From contig UREZ01000056.1 of NCBI GenBank assembly GCA_900547025.1, positions 1 to 11,686 on the forward strand: DNA of 11,686 nucleotides, read 5' to 3'. The first letter of the stretch is position 1. Each line of letters opens with the position of its first letter. This stretch comes from an uncultured Collinsella sp. (lineage in GTDB: Bacteria; Actinomycetota; Coriobacteriia; Coriobacteriales; Coriobacteriaceae). Below are positions 1-6,862 of this stretch, one piece after another. The notes beneath the pieces were generated by a model. The model was given only the letters and a program-made list of their open reading frames with translations. It searched no databases and was not told where the DNA came from. Position numbers and translations under genes: made by a program.

Positions 1-1
1 C

Positions 2-1525
2 CTCACGCCGGTTCGTTTGCGCCGCCTGCTCGAGGAACTCGGCCCCATGTTCGTCAAGATGGGGCAGATTCTGGCCAACCGGTCCGAGATTCTGCCGCAA
101 CGCTTTTGCGACGAGTTGCGTCGTCTGCGCTCCGACGTGGAGCCGGTGCCGTACGAGGTAGTGCTCCGCTGCTTGGAAGAGGAATACGGCCTGCGCCTGG
201 GGGAGATGTTCGATGCGATCGACCCCAATCCGCTTGGTAGCGCATCGCTCGCGCAGGTACACCGCGCTCGTCTGGTGACGGGCGAGGACGTAGCCGTCAA
301 GGTGCAGCGCCCCGGTGCGCAGCAGGTTATGGCGCAGGACATCGATATCATCCGCTCGGTGGTGCGCATTGTTTCCAAGTTCGTTAACACCGATCAATTC
401 GTTGACCTGCACGGCGTAGTCGAGGAGTTGTGGACCTCGTTTCGCGAGGAGACCAACTTTTTGGCCGAGGCCAAAAACCTCAACGACTTCTACGAGTTCC
501 ATGAGAGCGTTCATGGCGTGACGTGCCCTAAATCCTATCTGGACCTGTGCACCGAGCACGTGGTGGTTATGGACTACGTCGACGGCATTTCGATCGCCGA
601 TCCTGAACACTTGGTGGCCGAGGGCTATGACTTGGAAAAGATCGGTGCTGCAATCGTCGAGGACTACTCGACGCAGGTGCTCGACGACGGCTTTTTCCAT
701 GCCGACCCGCATGCGGGAAACATCATCCTCAAGGACGGCATTGTCTACTTTATCGACTTGGGCATGGTCGGACGCATGTCGAGCCACGATCGCGGTATCG
801 TCAAGGACATGATTTTCGCCGTGGCCGAGGGTGACGTGCCCAAGCTCAAGGATTCGCTCATGCGCTTCGCCGTGACGCGTGGCGACTCGGCTGAGCTCGA
901 TCATTCGGCCTTTTTGTCCGATCTTGACTTTATCGTCGCCGACTTTGCGGGTCTTGACCTTAAGGATCTTGATATCGGCGAGTTTTTGACCTCGCTGCTA
1001 AACTTGGCGCGCAAAAACGACGTTGAGCTGCCGAGCGTGGTGACAATGTTCGCGCGCGGCATGGTGACGCTCGAGGGTCTGCTGACCGAGTACATGCCCA
1101 ACGTCAACATGATCCAGATCATTCAGGCTCATATCAAAAACGAGAAGAGCATCTATGCCCGCATGCGCGAGATGAGCCGCGACTTTGCCGCGAGCAGCTA
1201 TCGCGCGGCAAAAGGCTCGCTCGAGGCGGCCGAGTATCTGGGCTTGGCTTCGCGTATGCTCACGCGCGGCCAGCTTAAGGTGAACACGCAGATCATGAGC
1301 AGCGATAAGGCGCTGCGACAGCTGGGCGGAATCATCGACCGCATGTCGATGGCGATTGTGATCGCCGGTCTGTTTATCGGTTCGTCGGTGGTGTACTATG
1401 CACGCATCGAGCCGGTTGTGTTTGGTATCCCAGTCATTGGCTTTATGGGCTACGTGAGCGCGCTGGTGCTGGCGCTTATGCTGGGTCGCAATATCTGGCT
1501 CAACAGCCACGGCGGCAAGCACTAG
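2..1525 (+). CDS. ABC1/UbiB/AarF-family atypical kinase, 5'-truncated by window edge
   Basis: The frame is open from base 2, and the family's KxGQ region begins only at about base 49, so the gene starts left of the window; a TTG at 17 is not a credible start. Seen: the KxGQ segment FVKMGQ (49-66), the Ala/Ser nucleotide loop GSASLAQVH (about 233-260), a lysine in VAVKVQRPG, the catalytic segment HADPHAGN (about 700-723) and IDLG in place of DFG (about 752). Two hydrophobic helices lie at the C-terminus (about 1343-1400 and 1415-1490). About 507 residues are visible against roughly 550 for the family. Members bind ATP; in Proteobacteria UbiB supports ubiquinone synthesis, in Gram-positive anaerobes the role is unsettled, possibly lipid or quinone handling at the membrane. 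An intrinsic terminator follows about 50 bp downstream, so it is not joined to the next operon. The family call is firm, the substrate unknown. Confidence 0.93.
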   Translation, partial: LTPVRLRRLLEELGPMFVKMGQILANRSEILPQRFCDELRRLRSDVEPVPYEVVLRCLEEEYGLRLGEMFDAIDPNPLGSASLAQVHRARLVTGEDVAVKVQRPGAQQVMAQDIDIIRSVVRIVSKFVNTDQFVDLHGVVEELWTSFREETNFLAEAKNLNDFYEFHESVHGVTCPKSYLDLCTEHVVVMDYVDGISIADPEHLVAEGYDLEKIGAAIVEDYSTQVLDDGFFHADPHAGNIILKDGIVYFIDLGMVGRMSSHDRGIVKDMIFAVAEGDVPKLKDSLMRFAVTRGDSAELDHSAFLSDLDFIVADFAGLDLKDLDIGEFLTSLLNLARKNDVELPSVVTMFARGMVTLEGLLTEYMPNVNMIQIIQAHIKNEKSIYARMREMSRDFAASSYRAAKGSLEAAEYLGLASRMLTRGQLKVNTQIMSSDKALRQLGGIIDRMSMAIVIAGLFIGSSVVYYARIEPVVFGIPVIGFMGYVSALVLALMLGRNIWLNSHGGKH

Positions 1526-1576
1526 AGGCTGTGACCGTCACCACATTCTCCTATCGCAAACAATAGCTTTTACCTT

Positions 1577-1604
1577 GGGCTTCGCCTGCGTGCGAGGCCC
1601 TTTT
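1577..1604 (+). terminator. Intrinsic terminator after the ABC1 kinase gene
   Basis: A 9-bp stem pairs GGGCTTCGC (1577-1585) with GCGAGGCCC (1592-1600), with one G-U pair and a 6-nt loop, followed directly by TTTT (1601-1604). It lies 52 bp past the kinase stop codon and separates that gene from the riboswitch transcript. Confidence 0.8.
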
Positions 1605-1631
1605 GCGTGATAGCATATTGACGGTTTTAAT
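1603..1631 (+). promoter_or_regulatory. Weak candidate promoter for the riboswitch operon
   Basis: TTTAAT (1626-1631) matches five of six bases of the -10 consensus and lies 17 bp after TTGCGT (1603-1608), a poor -35. Transcription would begin near 1638, just ahead of the riboswitch. An alternative -35, TTGACG (1618-1623), has only a weak -10 (TAGATG, 1640-1645). The placement between terminator and riboswitch argues that a promoter must be here; the exact boxes are uncertain. Confidence 0.35.
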
Positions 1632-1640
1632 CGATGGCCT

Positions 1641-1825
1641 AGATGGTGGTGCGGAGACGCACGAATGCGCGGTTTTCCTGCGCGTTTGGGAGAATCGGGG
1701 TGCAAGTCCCCGGCTGTACCAGTAACCGTAATTCCTCTTGGCTCGGGATGTTCGCGTCGCAGATCGGACGGCGCGCCCGAGTCGTTAAGGTTAAGTCGGA
1801 TCGCCTCCCATCTTGCATGCGGCTG
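1641..1825 (+). ncRNA. Cobalamin (adenosylcobalamin-type) riboswitch
   Basis: The conserved core is readable: GGGAGAATCGGGGTGCAAGT (1688-1707) followed by CCCC and GGCTGTACCAGTAACCGTAA (1712-1731) matches the consensus GGGAAnnnGGTGnAAnTCC ... GCTGnCCCCGCnACTGTnA. A B12-box-like element, AAGTCGGATCGCCTCCC (1793-1809), closes the 3' side. Loop L5, TGCAAG (1701-1706), is exactly complementary to CTTGCA (1812-1817) just past the B12 box, which is where L13 should form the kissing loop. P5 is GGGG/CCCC around L5, and the L13 loop is bracketed by GCC (1803-1805) and GGC (1821-1823). The boundaries are approximate. Known members repress downstream genes when cobalamin is bound, so the operon should be switched on when B12 is scarce. 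Confidence 0.9.
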
Positions 1826-1848
1826 CGGCGTATGCCGCCGGTGTGCAT
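1825..1848 (+). promoter_or_regulatory. Hairpin downstream of riboswitch, possible expression platform
   Basis: GCGGC (1825-1829), loop GTAT, and GCCGC (1834-1838) form a 5-bp hairpin. It sits inside a TGCA (1814-1817)/TGCA (1844-1847) pair that competes with the L13 kissing segment. No U-tract follows, so it does not look like a terminator. A second short hairpin, CCCC (1871-1874) GAT GGGG (1878-1881), covers an in-frame ATG at 1876. Together these suggest translational rather than transcriptional control; this is inference. Confidence 0.4.
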
Positions 1849-1947
1849 AGGGCTCTGGAGGGAAGGGGGACCCCGATGGGGGAACTCGAGCGCAACATGC
1901 GCGATGACGTGGGGCAGCTTCAAGGCAACGCTCCAAGTACAGACAGT

Positions 1948-1959
1948 AGGAGACAAATG
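1948..1959 (+). promoter_or_regulatory. Ribosome binding site deciding the start of the large surface protein
   Basis: AGGAG (1948-1952) lies 4 nt before ATG 1957 and 10 nt before ATG 1963, both in frame. The codons just upstream (AGT, ACA, AGT, AGG, AGA) are unlike the coding style of the gene, which argues against the earlier in-frame ATG at 1876, although that one also has a GGAGG (1857-1861) upstream. Confidence 0.6.
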
Positions 1960-4900
1960 GATATGTTTGAGGACGAGTGCCAGCGTGCCTCGCTTCGTCG
2001 CCGTGGCGTAATCGCGCGCGGCGTGGCAAAGCGCTGCCTGGTGGCATTCCTGGCCTTCGCGATGGCCTTCAGCACCACGCCGGCTCAGCTGTGGGCCGAG
2101 GGTGCCGAGGGCATTACCGACGCTGTGGCTCAGGCTACGACGCCAGGCGAGGACGCAGCGCTTGCGGGCGGTACCGCTGAGCAGAGCGGCGCCGAGGTTT
2201 CGGATTCCGGGAGCGCGCCTGCAGCTAGTGCCGCCACTACAGAGGCAGCAACTGGCGACGAAGGCTCGGCGACGGGGGAGAGCCCTGCCACGAGCGAGCA
2301 GTCTTCGACGGCATCCGCTGGCCAAGCAGGATCTGCCGCCGCGGCTGCCGTCCAGACAGAGAACCCGACAGAAACTGGCGATGTCGTCAAGAAGCAAATC
2401 GAGGTCTCGTTCTCGATTATCGGCACCGATGCCGACGGCAAGGCTCAGACCTGGGTGGCGCCTACGCAGCTCAAGCTCGACGAGGGCGCGACGGCTGCGG
2501 ATGCCTTCATTAAGCTGCAGGAGAAGACGGGCTTCAAGGCGAAGTACGATCCGAACACGGCATACGGTTTCTACCTCGAAAGCATCACCTCCCCGAGCGA
2601 TGGCCGCACGCTTGCCTACGATCCGACGACTCATGCCTACTGGCAGCTGTTCGTCGACGGCGCGTCTTCCTCGGTTGGCGCGAGCAGCGTCAAACTCACC
2701 CAGGGGCAGAAGATTGAGTTTGCCTTTACGGGTGGTAGCGCGTCCCCTGTCGTTAAGGACCAGCTTGCTGCGAATGTGACCGTCATTGGTCGCGATGCCC
2801 AGGGCAAGACTCAGGCCTGGGTCGACAACGCGCAGTATGTGGTGACGTCCGGTTCGAGCGCGCTTGATCTTACGAAGGTCGCGCTTGAGGCGAATGATAT
2901 TGACGCCGTTGCTGCGGGCTCCTTCATTCTGAGCCTTAAGTACAACGGTGTTGAGCTGGGTACGCCCCAAGATTATTCGACCTATTGGCAGCTGTTTATC
3001 AACGGCAAGTCGAGTGACTATACGGCGGACAATGTCACCATCCATGCTGGCGATACCGTCACGTGGTTCTACGGTGGCTGGGGCGACCAGTTGCCGTCCG
3101 ATTCTGTCCATGCTTCCGTTCAGGTGCTTGGCAAGGACAAGGACGGCAAGCAGCAGGTTTGGGCTTCGACGGGCCAGACGAGTCTCAAGGCGGGCTCTAC
3201 TGCTAAGGACCTGTTGGAGCAGACTGGTCTTAAACTCAAAGCTACAGAAGAGTCTTGGGGTTGGTACCTTAGGGGCATTACCTCGCCGCTTGACGGTAAG
3301 ACCTATTGTGGCTCTGATGCTGCGACCAATAGCTATTGGCGCTTCTACGTAAAGGGCAAGTCCGACGCAAAGTACAAGTTCGCCGACGTTGGCGCTGGTG
3401 CCTACGAGCTCCATGAGGGTGACGCCGTCACCTTTATGTATGCTGGCGACAGCGATGCCCTCCCTGGTCAGGTGCTTGGATCCGCCGATATCATCGGCCC
3501 CGATGTCAACGGCAACAATACTCGCTGGGGCTCGTCAAGCAATGTTTCCCTGCCCGAAGGCTCTACGGCCCAGGACCTTATTGAGACGGTTCTGAAGGCG
3601 AAGGGCATTGATTACAAGGCCTCCCAGAGTGGTGCATACTGGTCCATTACTTCGCCGTTCGAAGACAACTCTTACGGCTATGATGGTGCGACCGGTAAAT
3701 ACTGGCATCTGTATATCAACGGAGAGTCCTCATCTCTCTGTGCCAACCAGGTCACGCTCAAGAGCGGCGACAAGGTTACATTTGCCTACACCACCGAAAA
3801 ATCGCCCATGCCCGATCCCGACAAGATTGTCGTGGACCCGAGTGCGACGACTCCTAATTGGGATGCCGAGTGGGCCGGCTACGGCAACAGTGGCAACGGT
3901 TCGACCGTAACGGATGCCAAGACGCCTGCGCAGGCCGCCGGTCTTAAGTGGGCCTTCGATTGGAAGGCCGAGTCTGGCCAGCAGTATGCCAACTGCAGCG
4001 AGCCTGTCATCGCTAACGGCTTTGTGTACATCGCGACCGAGAACGAGCTCATTAAGATCGATTCGTCCACGGGCAAAAAGGTTGCCTCTGCGCCGCTTGC
4101 CTCTAAGGTGAGCTATACCTCTCGTCCGATCTATACCAATGGCCTTATCATCGTTCCGCTCAACGGCGGTGCGGTCCAGGCGATTACTGCAGACAAGCTG
4201 ATCTGCAAGTGGCTGTCGCCTGGTTTGACGGACTTGACGCAGAGCTCCTGCACCGTCGTTTCGGACGGCGAGTACGTCTATGTAGGCTCGGTCGATATTT
4301 CGTATGACGAGAATTACAACGCGACCTACGGCAACGGCTCCTTTATGCGCATTAAGATTGCCACGGGCGAAGTTTCTTGGCAGAACATTGACGCTTCCGA
4401 GGGTTATTACTGGACTGGTGCGGCTTTGACGGATAAGTATGCCATCGTTCCTACGAGCGCGGGTACGCTTAAGTGCATTGATAAGACGACGGGCGATGTC
4501 GTTTCGACCATGGAGCTCGGCGCTGTCGCAAATGCCGATTGCATTGCCGATCCGTCCAATGGTTCGACCTTCTATCAGATGACGCACGACGGAAAGCTCC
4601 ATGTGATTTCGCTTTCGGCGAAGGGCGTGCTGAGTGAACAGAAGACGGTTGATCTGGGCCTTACGAATAATCTGAGCGCCCCTGCGGTGTCTGGTGACAA
4701 TCTGATTGTCGGCGGACAGACGGCTACTGGCTCTGCTCTGGCTCTCTATAATCTGAAGACCGGTAAGACCACGATGGTCACCGCTGCTGACGGTAAAGAA
4801 CTTCCGGCCGGATTTAACGGTATTGCTGCTACTCCGCTGGTGAGTGTTCAGGGCGGCAAAACCTATGTGTACTTCACCGTTAACAGCGCGGATAGCAAGG

Positions 4901-5763
4901 ATTACGTCAACTACTCTGCTGGTGGTGGCGTGTATCGCTATACGCTCGGTGATGCAGAGGCGACGCAGATTTATGATGCGGCTGGCCATTACCAGTACTG
5001 TGACTCTCCGGTCATTGCCGATGCATCTGGCAGCCTGTACTACATCAATGATTCGGGCACGCTGTTCAAGCTCGGGGCCGTTGAGTCTTGGACGGTTGCC
5101 TTTAATTCCAACGGCGGGTCTGCTTGCGACACTAAGTTTGTTGCTACGGCCGACGGCAAGCTGGTCAAGCCAGCCGATCCGACGCGCGATGGCTACACTT
5201 TCGGCGGTTGGTTCACCGATGAGGCTTGCACGCAGGCGTATGACTTCAGTACGCCGGTGACGGCCGATCTGACGCTGTATGCCAAGTGGACCAAGAATGC
5301 TGTTAACCCTGGCGGCAATGGCGGTTCTGGCTCCAATGGCGGCAATGGTGGCGCTGGCAACGGTTCCGGTGCTGGCGCTGGCACGGGCACGGGTTCCGGC
5401 TCCGGCACGAAGGGCCAGCAGGCTGGCGGCGCTGTCGCTCCGGGTCATAAGCCGATGACCAAGACGACGGTGTCGACCAAGACCGAGACCAAGGACAACA
5501 AGCCCAGCAAGAAGGACTCCGATAAGTCCGATAAGAAGGACGAGAAGAAGTCTGACAAGAAGTCTGACAGGAAGGACGGCAAGTCCGACAAGAAGTCCGA
5601 TTCCAAGTCCGATACGGGTGCTGTTTCCACGACCACTGCTAAGAAGTCCTCTAGTGCTTCCGAGCAGGAGACTGGCACCAATCCGCTCGCCATCGTTGGC
5701 GTTGCCGCCGGCGTCATCGGACTCGCCATCGTCGGCGTGTTCGTGTTCACCAAACGTCGGTAG
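1957..5763 (+). CDS. Secreted, membrane-anchored protein with four DUF4430 (transcobalamin-like) domains and a PQQ-type beta-propeller; candidate B12/corrinoid capture protein
   Basis: 1268 residues from ATG 1957 (good RBS); ATG 1876 would add 27. A signal peptide spans 1-47: Arg-rich n-region, hydrophobic core 27-39, likely cleavage after LWA. After a Ser/Ala/Gly linker come four DUF4430 units at about 146-260, 268-374, 384-498 and 504-612, each ending in a YWxLFVDG-like strand and a GD/GQxVxFxY strand. An outer-surface PQQ/BamB-like beta-propeller follows (about 662-1045, eight blade-like repeats such as VIANGFVYIAT), then one Listeria-Bacteroides repeat (1046-1111), a Gly-rich stretch, a Lys/Ser/Asp spacer (about 1179-1220), EQETG (1236-1240), a transmembrane helix and KRR at the end. 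DUF4430 is related to the C-terminal domain of vertebrate B12 carriers, and the gene lies directly behind a cobalamin riboswitch. B12 or corrinoid binding is therefore a strong inference, not shown. Polysaccharide or protein adhesion is the main alternative. Confidence 0.9.
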   Translation: MDMFEDECQRASLRRRGVIARGVAKRCLVAFLAFAMAFSTTPAQLWAEGAEGITDAVAQATTPGEDAALAGGTAEQSGAEVSDSGSAPAASAATTEAATGDEGSATGESPATSEQSSTASAGQAGSAAAAAVQTENPTETGDVVKKQIEVSFSIIGTDADGKAQTWVAPTQLKLDEGATAADAFIKLQEKTGFKAKYDPNTAYGFYLESITSPSDGRTLAYDPTTHAYWQLFVDGASSSVGASSVKLTQGQKIEFAFTGGSASPVVKDQLAANVTVIGRDAQGKTQAWVDNAQYVVTSGSSALDLTKVALEANDIDAVAAGSFILSLKYNGVELGTPQDYSTYWQLFINGKSSDYTADNVTIHAGDTVTWFYGGWGDQLPSDSVHASVQVLGKDKDGKQQVWASTGQTSLKAGSTAKDLLEQTGLKLKATEESWGWYLRGITSPLDGKTYCGSDAATNSYWRFYVKGKSDAKYKFADVGAGAYELHEGDAVTFMYAGDSDALPGQVLGSADIIGPDVNGNNTRWGSSSNVSLPEGSTAQDLIETVLKAKGIDYKASQSGAYWSITSPFEDNSYGYDGATGKYWHLYINGESSSLCANQVTLKSGDKVTFAYTTEKSPMPDPDKIVVDPSATTPNWDAEWAGYGNSGNGSTVTDAKTPAQAAGLKWAFDWKAESGQQYANCSEPVIANGFVYIATENELIKIDSSTGKKVASAPLASKVSYTSRPIYTNGLIIVPLNGGAVQAITADKLICKWLSPGLTDLTQSSCTVVSDGEYVYVGSVDISYDENYNATYGNGSFMRIKIATGEVSWQNIDASEGYYWTGAALTDKYAIVPTSAGTLKCIDKTTGDVVSTMELGAVANADCIADPSNGSTFYQMTHDGKLHVISLSAKGVLSEQKTVDLGLTNNLSAPAVSGDNLIVGGQTATGSALALYNLKTGKTTMVTAADGKELPAGFNGIAATPLVSVQGGKTYVYFTVNSADSKDYVNYSAGGGVYRYTLGDAEATQIYDAAGHYQYCDSPVIADASGSLYYINDSGTLFKLGAVESWTVAFNSNGGSACDTKFVATADGKLVKPADPTRDGYTFGGWFTDEACTQAYDFSTPVTADLTLYAKWTKNAVNPGGNGGSGSNGGNGGAGNGSGAGAGTGTGSGSGTKGQQAGGAVAPGHKPMTKTTVSTKTETKDNKPSKKDSDKSDKKDEKKSDKKSDRKDGKSDKKSDSKSDTGAVSTTTAKKSSSASEQETGTNPLAIVGVAAGVIGLAIVGVFVFTKRR
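2392..2736 (+). other. DUF4430 domain 1 (ITSP subtype)
   Basis: Opens with VSFSIIGTDADGK, contains LESITSPSDG and AYWQLFVDG, and closes with LTQGQKIEFAF. The layout (opening strand with a G-x-D-A/K-D-G-K turn, central ITSP loop, YW-x-L/F-hydrophobic-x-G strand, terminal GD/GQ strand) is shared with domains 3 and 4. Confidence 0.82.
2758..3078 (+). other. DUF4430 domain 2 (variant without ITSP loop)
   Basis: Opens with VTVIGRDAQGK and has TYWQLFING and IHAGDTVTWFYGG. The ITSP loop of the other three units is replaced by LSLKYNGVELGTPQDYS. It is the most divergent unit in the central loop. Confidence 0.8.
3106..3450 (+). other. DUF4430 domain 3 (ITSP subtype)
   Basis: Opens with VQVLGKDKDGK, contains YLRGITSPLDGKTY and SYWRFYVKGKS, and closes with HEGDAVTFMYAG. 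Confidence 0.82.
3466..3792 (+). other. DUF4430 domain 4 (ITSP subtype)
   Basis: Opens with ADIIGPDVNGN, contains WSITSPFEDNSY and KYWHLYINGESSS, and closes with KSGDKVTFAYT. A Pro/Asp linker (PMPDPD) then leads to the propeller. Confidence 0.82.
3940..5091 (+). other. PQQ/BamB-like beta-propeller domain
   Basis: Eight blade-like segments are visible, each a short hydrophobic strand after a turn: VIANGFVYIATE, PIYTNGLIIVPL, CTVVSDGEYVYVGS, AALTDKYAIVPTS, DPSNGSTFYQM, APAVSGDNLIVGG, LVSVQGGKTYVYFTV and VIADASGSLYYIN. Several are followed by a D-x-x-T/S-G turn (IDSSTGK, IATGEV, IDKTTGD, LKTGKT), typical of PQQ repeats. An enzymatic role is unlikely, since no dehydrogenase residues are evident. 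Confidence 0.75.
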
Positions 5764-6702
5764 GTGAGGGCTGTGTCCAATAAATCCAAGGACGCTGACC
5801 CCAAGCAACCAGATTCCTCGTTCATTCAGTTCGACGATGCAAAGCAACAGGGCGCCGCTTCGGCGGCGTCCGCCTCTCGTCGCAAGGCGCTTACTGGCGT
5901 CCTGACCGCCGCGTGCGTTGCGCTGATTGTCATATCGCTGGGCTTCGTCCATCCTTCCGAGAGCGGCGCCTGGTCCATTGACTGGATCGTTCAGACCGTG
6001 ACGGGGGAGAGCGTCGTCGCGAAGGACGCCAAGGGGTCTGACTCGACCGCCGCTTCGGGTAAAGCTGGCTCCAAGGATTCCAAATCTTCGGATGGTGCGA
6101 ACGACGAGTCTAAGGGTTCGGATGAATCTGACTCTAAGAAGGAGTCCGAGTCTTCGGACAAGGAATCAAACAAGGGCTCGGATGGCAAAAAGTCCGAAGA
6201 CAAGGATGGCAAGAAGTCTGGAGAGAAGAACAGCAATAAAAAGACCGACGGCAATCAGTCGACTTCTCAGAACTCGACTTCTTCTGGCGGGGCCGGCTCT
6301 ACGCCTGGCGCCTCCTCCTCATCCAGCGGGGCATCTTCTGCCCCCGATAACGGCAACGCCTCTACTGGCGACCAGGGCAGCTCGCAGCAGCCTAGCTACG
6401 TTACGGTGACGGTTTCGGTCACATCGAGCTCTGTGGGCAATCCTGTGTCCTCTGGTGGCACCTTTACCTTTAACGAAGGCGCTACCGTCTACGATGCCCT
6501 GTGCGCGCTGGGCCTTTCTGTCAACGCACATGGCTCGTCGTACGGTACGTATGTCTCCGCGATTGGTGGTTTGGCCGAGAAACAGTACGGCGGCACGAGC
6601 GGCTGGATGTACTCCGTCAACGGCACAACGCCCATGACGGCCTGCAGTAACTACGTTCTCTCCAATGGCGACAACGTTGTTTGGTATTACGTAACGGGCT
6701 AG
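5764..6702 (+). CDS. Membrane-anchored single-DUF4430 (transcobalamin-like) protein, second gene of the riboswitch operon
   Basis: The frame opens with GTG 5764, directly after the upstream stop; GTG 5773 is better placed behind GGTGAGG (5763-5769) and gives 309 residues, the numbering used here. Residues 1-38 are hydrophilic and likely cytoplasmic. Residues 39-59 form a hydrophobic helix with no clear cleavage site, so it is probably an uncleaved anchor. Residues about 85-205 are a Ser/Lys/Asp/Gly-rich spacer that could cross the cell wall. Residues 209-309 form one DUF4430 domain with SGWMYSVNG and SNGDNVVWYYVTG, the classic C-terminal signature, ending the protein. The gene abuts the preceding one and shares its terminator, so it should fall under the same cobalamin riboswitch. 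A natural guess is a relay that receives ligand from the larger protein near the membrane; this is inferred. The domain call is firm. Confidence 0.9.
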   Translation: MRAVSNKSKDADPKQPDSSFIQFDDAKQQGAASAASASRRKALTGVLTAACVALIVISLGFVHPSESGAWSIDWIVQTVTGESVVAKDAKGSDSTAASGKAGSKDSKSSDGANDESKGSDESDSKKESESSDKESNKGSDGKKSEDKDGKKSGEKNSNKKTDGNQSTSQNSTSSGGAGSTPGASSSSSGASSAPDNGNASTGDQGSSQQPSYVTVTVSVTSSSVGNPVSSGGTFTFNEGATVYDALCALGLSVNAHGSSYGTYVSAIGGLAEKQYGGTSGWMYSVNGTTPMTACSNYVLSNGDNVVWYYVTG

Positions 6703-6724
6703 AGGCCTCGACATAGCGCGCCAG

Positions 6725-6762
6725 ACGGGCGGTTCGGACCAACATCCGGACCGCCCGTTTTT
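6725..6762 (+). terminator. Strong intrinsic terminator of the riboswitch operon
   Basis: A 14-bp stem pairs ACGGGCGGTTCGGA (6725-6738) with TCCGGACCGCCCGT (6745-6758), with one G-U pair and a 6-nt loop, followed by TTTTT (6758-6762). It lies 22 bp after the stop codon of the second DUF4430 gene. Confidence 0.92.
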
Positions 6763-6801
6763 CATGCGAATGGGACTGGGTCGCCGGGTCTCTCTGCAAA
6801 C

Positions 6802-6836
6802 AAAAAAACCGGTTGGAATGGGAATTCCAACCGGTT
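6802..6836 (-). terminator. Intrinsic terminator of the downstream GtrA gene
   Basis: A perfect 13-bp inverted repeat, AACCGGTTGGAAT (6807-6819) and ATTCCAACCGGTT (6824-6836), has a 4-nt loop. On the minus strand it runs into seven T's (complement of 6802-6808). It lies 27 bp past the GtrA stop and faces the plus-strand terminator, so the two convergent operons are cleanly separated. Confidence 0.92.
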
Positions 6837-6862
6837 ATACATTCAAGCAAATAGTGAATCGA

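Noticed and set aside
1530..1540. Small palindrome GTGAC-c-GTCAC after the kinase stop codon
   Set aside because: Too short and without a T-run; the hairpin at 1577-1604 is the better terminator.
1639..3414. 591-codon open frame on the minus strand across the riboswitch and DUF4430 repeats
   Set aside because: It is antisense to the riboswitch and to clear domain repeats; its Arg/Leu-rich translation is typical of a GC-rich shadow frame.
5092..5289. Listeria-Bacteroides repeat read as evidence for an internalin-like invasion protein
   Set aside because: A single copy of this repeat is common in many Gram-positive surface proteins, and no leucine-rich repeats are present.
3730..5952. 740-codon open frame on the minus strand opposite the large surface protein gene
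   Set aside because: It mirrors the plus-strand gene's codon bias, has no recognisable domain or ribosome site, and runs through the end of one real gene into the next.
6849..6858. AAATAGTGAA, resembling an arm of the repeat upstream of degV
   Set aside because: A single 10-base match just past the end of a convergent gene, with no second arm; probably chance.
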